Positions 8,522-15,506 of a stretch of 20,755 bases of DNA are shown piece after piece. Positions within the stretch are counted from its first letter, which is position 1. Each line of letters starts with the position of its first letter. Source of the DNA: SURF-24 sp964537965 (GTDB taxonomy: Bacteria; Bacteroidota; Ignavibacteria; Ignavibacteriales; SURF-24). The notes under the pieces were generated by a model. It saw only the letters and a program-made list of their open reading frames with translations. It was not told the origin of the DNA and did not search any database. The stretch is from contig CAZIDB010000067.1 of the NCBI GenBank assembly GCA_964537965.1, positions 1 through 20,755 of the forward strand, given 5' to 3'. The position numbers were made by a program, and so were the translations under genes.

Positions 8522-9735
8522 TAAGTTTTCCTCACCTCAATTTCATTATCATAGAATTTAATTTTCGCGGTTTCAGAGTTTGTAAAAGTAGCAGCTCTCG
8601 GTATAATTTCATTGTGCTGAAGGATCAATGCAAAACCTTTTTTAAGTATTCGGTTTACATCGGCACCTTCTAATTTAACTTCTGCAAGCGCAAGACGGTT
8701 TTTTATTCTGATTATCCTCTGATCAATCTTTTGCCTGAACTTATAAATAAGATTATCTAATTGCTGAGCTTTTATCTTTAGTTTATCCTGCGGTGCTCTG
8801 AAGCCATACGAACTAATGACATTCAATATTTTATTTTTTTTTGCTTCTAAAATATATGAAATATTCAGACCGGAATTAAGGGGAAATTCTTTAAGGAATG
8901 AAAGAATTTGCTCCGCATCAGGAGTGGCAATTTCCATTGCGGCAGACGGAGTTGCAGCCCTGACGTCTGCAACAAAGTCTGAAATTGTAAAATCAATTTC
9001 ATGACCAACAGCGGAAATAATCGGGATTTTAGATTTAAAGATCTCCCTTGCGACAATTTCTTCATTAAATGCCCAAAGATCTTCAAGCGATCCGCCGCCT
9101 CTTCCGATAACAATTAAATCAATATCACCTTTCTGGTTCAATAGTTTTATTGCATCAACTATTGATTGGGCAGCGCCTTCACCCTGTACTTTTGCAGGTG
9201 CAATTACAATCTGAACCAACGGGTATCTTCTTCTTGTAACACTTATAATATCTCTGAATGCCGCGCCGTCAATTGCAGTAACAACACCAATTTTATCAGG
9301 AAACTCAGGAAGTTCTTTTTTATGTTCCTCATCAAATAAGCCCTCAGCCTGAAGTTTCCTTTTCAATTTCTCAAATGCTGCCTGCAATTCGCCTTCACCG
9401 GCAGGTTTCATTGAGCGAACTTCAATCTGATAATTCCCGCGTGGTGGATAAACAGTAATTCTCCCCTTAATTATTACTTTCATTCCGTCTGACGGAGTAA
9501 AGAAGACATAACTATTCAATCCGCGCCACATTGTACAACTGATCAGTGCGGTTGCATCTTTCAGGTTAAAATACCAATGACCGGAAACATGCGCTTTAAA
9601 ATTAGATAATTCTCCTTCAACCGTAATATCACTGAATTCTTCTTCAAGATGTATCTTAATTAATTTTGTAAGCTCACTAACAGAGTAAATTTCATTACCA
9701 CTATCAAAAAGAGTCGATTCGTTTTTACTTATCAT
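8521..9735 (-). CDS. xseA: Exodeoxyribonuclease VII large subunit
   Basis: Catalytic subunit of exonuclease VII. The 404-residue product is slightly shorter than the E. coli protein. It has an N-terminal OB-fold for single-stranded DNA (about 15-112), the catalytic domain with the hallmark GRGGGSLEDLWAFN at 211-224, GHEID at 244-248 and TPSAAMEIA at 262-270, then a long charged helical region (about 280-360) that should bind XseB. It starts 12 bases after the receptor gene stop and overlaps xseB by one base. The N-terminus MISKNEST is a little longer than the conserved start of the OB-fold but is the first ATG in frame. Confidence 0.96.
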   Translation of the reverse strand: MISKNESTLFDSGNEIYSVSELTKLIKIHLEEEFSDITVEGELSNFKAHVSGHWYFNLKDATALISCTMWRGLNSYVFFTPSDGMKVIIKGRITVYPPRGNYQIEVRSMKPAGEGELQAAFEKLKRKLQAEGLFDEEHKKELPEFPDKIGVVTAIDGAAFRDIISVTRRRYPLVQIVIAPAKVQGEGAAQSIVDAIKLLNQKGDIDLIVIGRGGGSLEDLWAFNEEIVAREIFKSKIPIISAVGHEIDFTISDFVADVRAATPSAAMEIATPDAEQILSFLKEFPLNSGLNISYILEAKKNKILNVISSYGFRAPQDKLKIKAQQLDNLIYKFRQKIDQRIIRIKNRLALAEVKLEGADVNRILKKGFALILQHNEIIPRAATFTNSETAKIKFYDNEIEVRKT

Positions 9736-9747
9736 TATTAAGCCGTA

Positions 9748-12291
9748 TTAAAATTTTACCTGGAAACCAATTGTAGGAAGTATGGGAAACATACCGGTTG
9801 CTTTTCTACCAATTGTCATATCTGATGTAACAAAATAATCATAATTAATTACATTTGTTCGGTTGTACACATTTATGATATCAAGATAAAAATTCCAGTC
9901 ATATCCCCAGAAAGAAGTCCTGGCTGTCATTCTTAAATCAAGACGATGATAATCCGGCTTCTTTGCTTTCATATAATTTTCTCTTCTTCCAAAATCAATA
10001 TTATATAAAACCACTGGGCCTGTCGACGGGTCAATATAATTTCTTACGGTTGCAACCTCCGGTGTTTCCGGTTTACCATCGCCATCCTGATCTGTTAAAA
10101 TTACTCTTGGTTTAATTCCTGTTGGTAATGTATACGGAAATCCGGAGCCGAATTGAAATCTTAACCCAACGTTAAACCAGTCATTCACCTGGTAATCCAA
10201 CACAACATTTACAGTATGCCTCTGGTCGAACCTGAACGGATAAGTATAACCGTCTTCATATCTGTTAGCCCAGGCAAGCGTGTAAGACAACCAGCCGTTA
10301 AGAGTATTTTCTCCTATAATATTTTTTTTCTCAAGCATAAATTCAAGTCCGTATGCCTCGCCATCAGAATTGTTAACCGGAATATCGGTAAGTGAATCTG
10401 AAAAGACTGGAACAGGTCTTGTCCATCCGTCCTTAAATTTTGGATTTGCACCGGGTACAGGTTCAGAGTAGTAATCAATTCCCTGAACATTTTTCTGGAC
10501 TATGAGATTACTGAATTTTTTATAGTACGTCTCAAATTTGAATCTCCATTCTTCAGTCAGCCATCTTTCCAGACTTAGAACATAATGTGTTGCTTTTTCC
10601 GCTTCAAGATTTTTTGTGTACTTATCACTTAAATCAAGCAGCCGTTGAGAGTCACGCATTTTTTCATATCCCGGTGATTGAAAAAATATTCCCCACACAA
10701 ATCTTAATGTTGTGGTATTATCGAATGCGTATGAAAAAGATATTCTTGGGGCAAGGGAAAGCTTATCCAATAAATTATAGTAGTCTGCTCTTATTCCAGG
10801 ATTAAGATAGAAGTTTTCGCTTACCTTAAAATTATTCTGAAGGTAAAACCTGTAGCGGTTATAAATCTTCACGTCTGCAAGGTTATCAAGTACAGCCCTG
10901 AAAAAAGGGGCTGAGGCAATGATAGCTTTGAATTCAGGAGAGAGATCGAATTCAAAATCAACTTTGGTTTTTATAAAATCTACACCGGCACCGGCTTCAA
11001 ATTCATTTTCTCCCCAGTTATAAAGCAGCTTTTCATCAACAGAATATTTCCAGTAATAATAGTTTGAAGTAAATCCGAATCCAAGCAGGTAAGGTGAAAG
11101 AGTGTCCGGTAGCGCATCTTTAAATGCATCTCTGTTAAGCGATGGATCTAAGGTTTCAGATTCCAGGGCTGCATCACCACCGTTCCTGTACCATGAAAGA
11201 ATTAATTTGTTCAAGAATTTACTTGATGGAGCATAATGCCATGCCAATGAAGCAAGGTCATTCTTAGTAATATCTTTTACTGCAACGCTATCGGGAGTAA
11301 CTCTTTCCTTACCGGTTACGATATGAACACCATCGCGGGATAATATTCCGTTTAATAAAAACCTGTGTCCGCTGAAAGGTCCAAAGACAAGTTTGGTTTG
11401 AATGTCGTAGAAATTCGGGAATGCAGTATTTTCTTCAACTAATTTAGCTTTTTTAACGAACGGTTCAATAATCAAATCATAATAAGTTCTTCTTGAATTT
11501 ATAAGCCAGCTTCCCTTAATATCAAAAGGGTTTTTTCCTTCCAACACAATATTTGCCGCAACAATACTTGCATTTAAATTTCCGGAAAAGGATGAATTTT
11601 TTACTCCTTCCCTGTTCCTGATATCAAGTACGGCAGAAAGCCTGTCCCCGTAGCGTGCAGGGAAACCACCCGTAATCAAACTAACATCTGCAACAGCATC
11701 CGGGTTGAACATACTTATAACACCATAAAGCCGGTATGGATTGAAGACCTCCACATCATCCATTATCATTAAATTCTGATCCGGTCCACTTCCGCGAATT
11801 ACAAGCTGAGAAGAAAAGTCATTCATAGCAAGAACACCTGGCAAGGATTGAAGCGTTCTTAAAATATCCTGAACTGCGCCGGGTAAAATTCTTGCACTTT
11901 CCGGTTTAAGATTTATAACGCTTGTTCTTGTATCGCTTTGTTTCTGAATTTTATTCCCTACTATCTCAACTTCATCAATCTCAATTGATGTTTCTTTTAA
12001 TGTAACATTCAGAATTGTAGTTTTTCCTTGGGAAATAAAAGCATCTAAAGTATCAGTCCGGTAACCGATTGCGGAAAACCTGATTTTATATTTTCCCGCT
12101 GGAAGTTTCCCAATTGCATAATTTCCATTATTATCTGTTACAGCTCCTGATTCGGAATTGATTACCTGAACATTTGCACCAACAACCGGAGAATAATCAT
12201 CCTTTACATTACCTCTAATGCTTATTTCCTGTGGTACTGCAATTGCAGAAAACAGCACCAGCAGAAGCAATATGTAAATCAATCTGTTCAA
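9748..12291 (-). CDS. TonB-dependent outer-membrane receptor with carboxypeptidase-regulatory-like domain
   Basis: Energised outer-membrane transporter or receptor of 847 residues. A signal peptide (about 1-20, LIYILLLLVLFSAIAVPQ) precedes a beta-sandwich regulatory-like domain (about 22-107, with GNVKDDYSPVVGANVQV and DNNGNYAIGKLPAGKYKI). The plug follows (about 130-235, with LQSLPGVLAMNDFSSQLVIRG, positions 148-168, and MIMDDVEVFNPYRLYG), then a beta-barrel to the terminal phenylalanine in GFQVKF, the usual Bam targeting signal. No SusD-like partner is adjacent, so the substrate is unknown. A calcium-loop-like DQDGDG motif lies at 734-739. The start is a TTG at 12291 with only a poor purine stretch upstream; it is chosen because it gives a complete signal peptide. 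It is the first gene of the eight-gene cluster. Confidence 0.9.
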   Translation of the reverse strand: MNRLIYILLLLVLFSAIAVPQEISIRGNVKDDYSPVVGANVQVINSESGAVTDNNGNYAIGKLPAGKYKIRFSAIGYRTDTLDAFISQGKTTILNVTLKETSIEIDEVEIVGNKIQKQSDTRTSVINLKPESARILPGAVQDILRTLQSLPGVLAMNDFSSQLVIRGSGPDQNLMIMDDVEVFNPYRLYGVISMFNPDAVADVSLITGGFPARYGDRLSAVLDIRNREGVKNSSFSGNLNASIVAANIVLEGKNPFDIKGSWLINSRRTYYDLIIEPFVKKAKLVEENTAFPNFYDIQTKLVFGPFSGHRFLLNGILSRDGVHIVTGKERVTPDSVAVKDITKNDLASLAWHYAPSSKFLNKLILSWYRNGGDAALESETLDPSLNRDAFKDALPDTLSPYLLGFGFTSNYYYWKYSVDEKLLYNWGENEFEAGAGVDFIKTKVDFEFDLSPEFKAIIASAPFFRAVLDNLADVKIYNRYRFYLQNNFKVSENFYLNPGIRADYYNLLDKLSLAPRISFSYAFDNTTTLRFVWGIFFQSPGYEKMRDSQRLLDLSDKYTKNLEAEKATHYVLSLERWLTEEWRFKFETYYKKFSNLIVQKNVQGIDYYSEPVPGANPKFKDGWTRPVPVFSDSLTDIPVNNSDGEAYGLEFMLEKKNIIGENTLNGWLSYTLAWANRYEDGYTYPFRFDQRHTVNVVLDYQVNDWFNVGLRFQFGSGFPYTLPTGIKPRVILTDQDGDGKPETPEVATVRNYIDPSTGPVVLYNIDFGRRENYMKAKKPDYHRLDLRMTARTSFWGYDWNFYLDIINVYNRTNVINYDYFVTSDMTIGRKATGMFPILPTIGFQVKF

Positions 12292-12337
12292 ATATTAATT
12301 TGGTTGTTAATTCTTTCAGGATATAATCAATACAAAG

Positions 12338-12343
12338 ATTATA
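12338..12343 (-). promoter_or_regulatory. Candidate -10 box for the receptor operon
   Basis: On the minus strand a perfect TATAAT lies about 47 bases before the receptor start. The -35 region is poor (TTACCT at a 19-base spacing), so this promoter may need an activator or may be a chance match. The other sequence between 12292 and 12471 is AT-rich and holds no gene. Confidence 0.35.
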
Positions 12344-12442
12344 AATTTTGTTGAATTTAGGAAGGTAATTTTATTTGGAAAATTTATGACTAAATTTACA
12401 GCACTGTTCTAATCACTATTACCTGAACCACAGAAATTTTTC

Positions 12443-12460
12443 GAAATTGAACTCAATTTC
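12443..12460 (-). terminator. Possible terminator hairpin after the 12472-13317 gene
   Basis: GAAATTG (12443-12449) and CAATTTC (12454-12460) form a perfect seven-base-pair stem with a four-base loop, 12 bases beyond the stop of the minus-strand gene. The stem is AT-rich and no clean T-tract follows on the minus strand, so termination would be weak. Confidence 0.35.
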
Positions 12461-12471
12461 TTTGTAAAGAT

Positions 12472-13317
12472 TTAGTATAAATTAAGTGAAAAGAAACTTG
12501 AGTATAAACCTACTGTAATTTCATGAAATTCAGTCCCTTTTTCACCTGGTTTAAAATTTAACCTGTATTTTGAATAGAGAGTAAACACATCATAAAATTT
12601 CACCCAGCCGATGGAAACTTCGGGACTAATTCCATTAAAGCCTTTGAAATTAGAAAACCAGTTTGCACCTATGGTTACATATTCAAATACCGGCAGTTCA
12701 AAAAGTTGTTTATAGCCTAACCTAAAATAATTTCTTGTCGGCGCTTCAAAAATGTAAGAGTACTCAGCCGTAAAATACCCGAACGGATAACGCGAATTCA
12801 ACTTCTGAAATGAAAATAACGGAATTTCCTTTGTAAGACTGAAATATTGCTTTTCTTTAGTTATTACTAATGTTGGCGATGGAAATCCGAAGATTACTCC
12901 ACCGAGACAACACATAAAAAGGTAATTTGTTTTTTCTTCTATTTTATTTTCCTGTTCACCGGGTAGAACAACTTCAAACTTTTCGCTAAAGTTCTGGTTA
13001 CCTAATGAATCTTTAACAAGTATTACAAAAGGAACGGTTGTGGAATCCAATTTTAATTTAGAAATATCAATCTCAGCTTTATGATCTTCAGAAAAATTCT
13101 CTTCGATTTTAAAATCATAATTATCATTTAGAATTATTTTAGTTTTAGCAGGTGCACTTGTTACAAATGATAAGATAAATTTATAAGGTGGTTCAGGAGT
13201 AATATAAGAATCAATTAAAAAAACCTCGATTGAATCCTGACTGATATCATCCTGTCCATAAACAGGCAGAGTAAATTGAAAAATAAAAATTACTGCGAAC
13301 CAAAATGACTTCTTCAT
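12472..13317 (-). CDS. Unknown exported protein, probable Ig-like domain plus outer-membrane beta domain
   Basis: I do not recognise this 281-residue protein. It begins with a clear signal peptide (MKKSFWFAVIFIFQFTLPVYG, cleavage near 21-22). Residues about 28-118 look like one immunoglobulin- or fibronectin-type beta-sandwich (alternating strands with EVFLIDSYITPEPPYKFILS and PFVILVKDSLGNQNFSEKFEV). An acidic linker, a hydrophobic glycine-rich stretch at 132-152 (LFMCCLGGVIFGFPSP) and then a C-terminal half rich in aromatic, amphipathic strands follow, ending FFSLNLY. The terminal aromatic residue and strand pattern suggest a small outer-membrane barrel. The CC pair at 136-137 is unlikely to be a lipobox because a full signal peptide precedes it. 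It has its own promoter upstream and is separated by 180 bases from the receptor gene. Confidence 0.7.
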   Translation of the reverse strand: MKKSFWFAVIFIFQFTLPVYGQDDISQDSIEVFLIDSYITPEPPYKFILSFVTSAPAKTKIILNDNYDFKIEENFSEDHKAEIDISKLKLDSTTVPFVILVKDSLGNQNFSEKFEVVLPGEQENKIEEKTNYLFMCCLGGVIFGFPSPTLVITKEKQYFSLTKEIPLFSFQKLNSRYPFGYFTAEYSYIFEAPTRNYFRLGYKQLFELPVFEYVTIGANWFSNFKGFNGISPEVSIGWVKFYDVFTLYSKYRLNFKPGEKGTEFHEITVGLYSSFFSLNLY

Positions 13318-13362
13318 ATAAACCAGAATAATTTAATTATTAATTTCAATTTAGCATGATTT

Positions 13363-13391
13363 AATATAAGAAGGCAATGGTTGCACATCAA
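13363..13391 (-). promoter_or_regulatory. Promoter of the 12472-13317 gene
   Basis: On the minus strand TTGATG (13386-13391) and TATATT (13363-13368) are 17 bases apart. Initiation near 13356 would leave a leader of about 39 bases. The spacing and the TATATT box match the promoters called for rplU and surE. Confidence 0.55.
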
Positions 13392-13500
13392 AATTTACAT
13401 ATGAAATAACACAGTATTTCTTTTAGAAGCTTCTTAAGAATATAAAATGTCATTCCCGTGTACTTGCCTGCTCAGGCTGTTGCATAATTTAATAATTACA

Positions 13501-13524
13501 CATCCCGAGCGAAGTCGAGGGATG
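13501..13524. repeat. Hairpin 1 of the palindrome cluster
   Basis: CATCCC (13501-13506) pairs with GGGATG (13519-13524). The 12-base loop is GAGCGAAGTCGA, which matches the reverse complement of the hairpin 2 loop at 11 of 12 positions. Confidence 0.75.
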
Positions 13525-13539
13525 ATTTTAATTTGTTTT

Positions 13540-13563
13540 CGTGGTTCGACTCCGCTCACCACG
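13540..13563. repeat. Hairpin 2 of the palindrome cluster
   Basis: CGTGGT (13540-13545) pairs with ACCACG (13558-13563); the stem extends one more pair outward. The loop is TCGACTCCGCTC. Stem sequence differs completely from hairpin 1, but stem length, loop length and core are kept in inverted orientation. Confidence 0.75.
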
Positions 13564-13608
13564 ATAAAATTTGGTTTTCTGCAACACTCTGCTGCTGCAA
13601 GCAGGAAT

Positions 13609-13638
13609 GGGAATCTATAGAAATTTTTATGGATTCCC
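13609..13638. repeat. Hairpin 3 of the palindrome cluster
   Basis: GGGAATCTATA (13609-13619) and TATGGATTCCC (13628-13638) form an 11-position stem with one wobble or mismatch around an eight-base loop. It is the longest stem in the cluster. Confidence 0.7.
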
Positions 13639-13639
13639 A

Positions 13640-13659
13640 CCTGCCTTGCAGCAGGCAGG
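13640..13659. repeat. Hairpin 4 of the palindrome cluster
   Basis: CCTGCC (13640-13645) pairs with GGCAGG (13654-13659) around an eight-base loop TTGCAGCA. It abuts hairpin 3 and the right terminal repeat. Confidence 0.65.
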
Positions 13660-13772
13660 CTTTCGTGAGAATGACATATGATATACGGATAGTTTTTCAG
13701 AGGTCCCTTTTAATTATTACCAGACATAAAAAGTTTTATTCGTGTAAAAATATTTTCATTTCCATCAATTGA

Positions 13773-13801
13773 TTGAGTATTCAAACTCAAAATGGTATAT
13801 T
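13773..13801 (+). promoter_or_regulatory. Promoter of the surE operon
   Basis: TTGAGT (13773-13778) and TATATT (13796-13801) are separated by exactly 17 bases. The start near 13809 gives a very short leader, about 17 bases, before the TTG start of surE. This is the best promoter match in the window. Confidence 0.6.
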
Positions 13802-13825
13802 TTCAGCAATAAAACGGAGAGATGA

Positions 13826-14614
13826 TTGAGAATTTTAGTAAGCAATGACGATGGAATTGATTCCATTGGAATTAGTATTCTTGCAAAACATTTAAAGGAA
13901 ATTGGTGAGGTTACGGTTGTTGCGCCTCAGAGAGAACAAAGCGCAGCCGGTCACTCTATTACAATGCAGGTTCCATTGCGTGTTAATAAAGTATATAAAA
14001 ATGATGAATTATTTGGATATGCTGTAACCGGTACACCGGCAGATTGCATTAAAATGGGTATCCGTAATATTATGGTTACTCCACCGGATATAGTTGTTTC
14101 AGGAATTAATAACGGCTCTAATGCTGCGATAAATATCATTTATTCAGGTACTGTTTCAGCAGCAAGGGAAGCTGCAATTATGGATGTTCCATCATTGGCA
14201 TTTTCTGTTACAAATCATGCAGCCAGTCATTATGAATACGCTGCAAAACTTGCCTGCAGGCTTGTACCTTTGGTTCTGCAAAAGCATAAAGAAATTCCTG
14301 TTGGAACATTGCTTAATGTTAACGTACCTGATCTTCCCGAAGAAGAAATAAAAGGAATAAAACTTACCAAGCAGGGAAAATCCAAGTGGGATGATATTTA
14401 CGAAGAAAGAACAGATCCTTATGGAAGAAAATACTATTGGCTTACCGGCAATCTTGTTGAAGTAGATGAAGAATTGGATAATGACCATGCCGCTATTAAA
14501 AATAATTTTGTGTCTATTACTCCAATTCATTTTGATCTGACTGATTACCCAACCTTTGAGAGAATGAGGAAATGGGAAATTGAGCATTTGCTGAATAATA
14601 AAGAATCTAAATAA
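13826..14614 (+). CDS. surE: 5'/3'-nucleotidase SurE
   Basis: Metal-dependent phosphatase acting on nucleoside monophosphates (and on polyphosphate or other phosphates in some bacteria). The 262-residue protein starts MRILVSNDDGID, with metal ligands D8 and D9, S39 in APQREQSAAGHS and asparagines 95/96 in VSGINNGSN. TGTPADC at 68-74 is also conserved. The start is a TTG at 13826 preceded by GGAGAG at 13816-13821; an ATG four bases earlier is out of frame and stops after eight codons. It opens a plus-strand operon with the PhzF and VWA genes, 25 bases before phzF. Confidence 0.95.
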   Translation: MRILVSNDDGIDSIGISILAKHLKEIGEVTVVAPQREQSAAGHSITMQVPLRVNKVYKNDELFGYAVTGTPADCIKMGIRNIMVTPPDIVVSGINNGSNAAINIIYSGTVSAAREAAIMDVPSLAFSVTNHAASHYEYAAKLACRLVPLVLQKHKEIPVGTLLNVNVPDLPEEEIKGIKLTKQGKSKWDDIYEERTDPYGRKYYWLTGNLVEVDEELDNDHAAIKNNFVSITPIHFDLTDYPTFERMRKWEIEHLLNNKESK

Positions 14615-14639
14615 AAGGTTTAAATAAGCGGAGAACAGC

Positions 14640-15506
14640 ATGAAAAGAAAATCTGTTATTTACCAGATCGATGCTTTCACGGAAATTCCATTTAAAGGTA
14701 ATCCGGCAGGAGTTACATTTGCGTCAAATCTTACAGATGAAGAGATGCAGTTAATTGCAAGAGAAATGAACCTGTCTGAAACGGCATTTATCGGTACTTC
14801 TGAAAATGCTGACTATAAGCTAAGATGGTTTACTCCAACACATGAAGTTCCGCTTTGCGGGCACGCTACAATCGCATCATTACATTTTCTTAACGAACTT
14901 GATAAAATTCAGAAGAGGAACAAAATTACATTTGAGACTTTGTCCGGTGTACTTACCTGCCCGGTAACATCTGATGAATATTCTATGCAGATACCAATTT
15001 TATCTATGGAAGAATTTGACGGATGCAACGAGGAGATAATTGAATCACTTGGTTTGGAAAGAACCGCAGTTGATGATAAAATCCCGTTCATTCTTTTAGA
15101 AAATGATTACTTATATATTTACGCTGATACATTAAAAGCTTTAAAAGAAACCGCTCCGAATTTTAGTCTCGTAAAAATATTGGGTGAAAAGTACGGATTC
15201 AAAGCAATATGCCTTTTTACTCTTGAAACATTTGATAAAGAAAGTTTTGCTCACTCAAGATTTTTTACTCCTTATTACGGAATTGATGAAGACCCAGTAA
15301 CCGGTTCTGCAAATGGTCCTTTGATGCTCGTCCTTGAAAAATTGAATTTTATTAAAGAACCGCATAAAACTGTTTCCAAAATATTTGAGCAGGGCGATAT
15401 TATAAACAGGCGTGGCAGAATTAAGGTAACGCATTATCCTGAGACGAATGAATTATACATCGGTGGCAAAGCGGTAACAATTATTAAAGGAGAGCTTTTT
15501 CTCTGA
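14640..15506 (+). CDS. PhzF-family isomerase/epimerase
   Basis: PhzF-fold protein of 288 residues; characterised relatives are isomerases (phenazine synthesis, diaminopimelate-epimerase-like fold), but most chromosomal copies have unknown substrates. The N-terminal motif YQIDAFTEIPFKGNPAGV is clear, with the catalytic glutamate E47 in MNLSETAFI. FTPTHEVPLCGHAT (64-77) and the second-half motif DEDPVTGSANGPL complete the double-barrel signature. GGAG lies six bases before the ATG. Its stop overlaps the next start by one base (TGATG at 15504-15508). No phenazine genes are nearby, so the context does not support that pathway. Confidence 0.92.
   Translation: MKRKSVIYQIDAFTEIPFKGNPAGVTFASNLTDEEMQLIAREMNLSETAFIGTSENADYKLRWFTPTHEVPLCGHATIASLHFLNELDKIQKRNKITFETLSGVLTCPVTSDEYSMQIPILSMEEFDGCNEEIIESLGLERTAVDDKIPFILLENDYLYIYADTLKALKETAPNFSLVKILGEKYGFKAICLFTLETFDKESFAHSRFFTPYYGIDEDPVTGSANGPLMLVLEKLNFIKEPHKTVSKIFEQGDIINRRGRIKVTHYPETNELYIGGKAVTIIKGELFL

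Larger units (their letters stand above)
13447..13677. repeat. Composite palindrome cluster with terminal inverted repeats
   Basis: This block fills most of the 508-base spacer between the divergent genes at 13317 and 13826. ATGTCATTC at 13447-13455 is repeated inverted at 13669-13677 and bounds a set of hairpins: 13501-13524, 13540-13563, 13609-13638 and 13640-13659. Its G+C content is visibly higher than the surrounding AT-rich spacer. Open frames crossing it on both strands have no protein-like features. It resembles dispersed REP or MITE-like intergenic elements; no transposase or flanking duplication is evident. Outside the block the spacer holds only the two divergent promoters. Confidence 0.65.

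Noticed and set aside
13434..13772. Open frames on both strands through the 13318-13825 spacer
   Set aside because: They run through the palindrome cluster, have no ribosome-binding site, and their residues follow the repeats and not any protein pattern.
14192..14641. 149-residue minus-strand frame opposite surE
   Set aside because: It is antisense to a clearly conserved gene and has an unlikely composition.
14640..15506. Phenazine biosynthesis locus
   Set aside because: Only a PhzF-fold protein is present; no other phz genes are near, and the fold is widespread outside phenazine producers.
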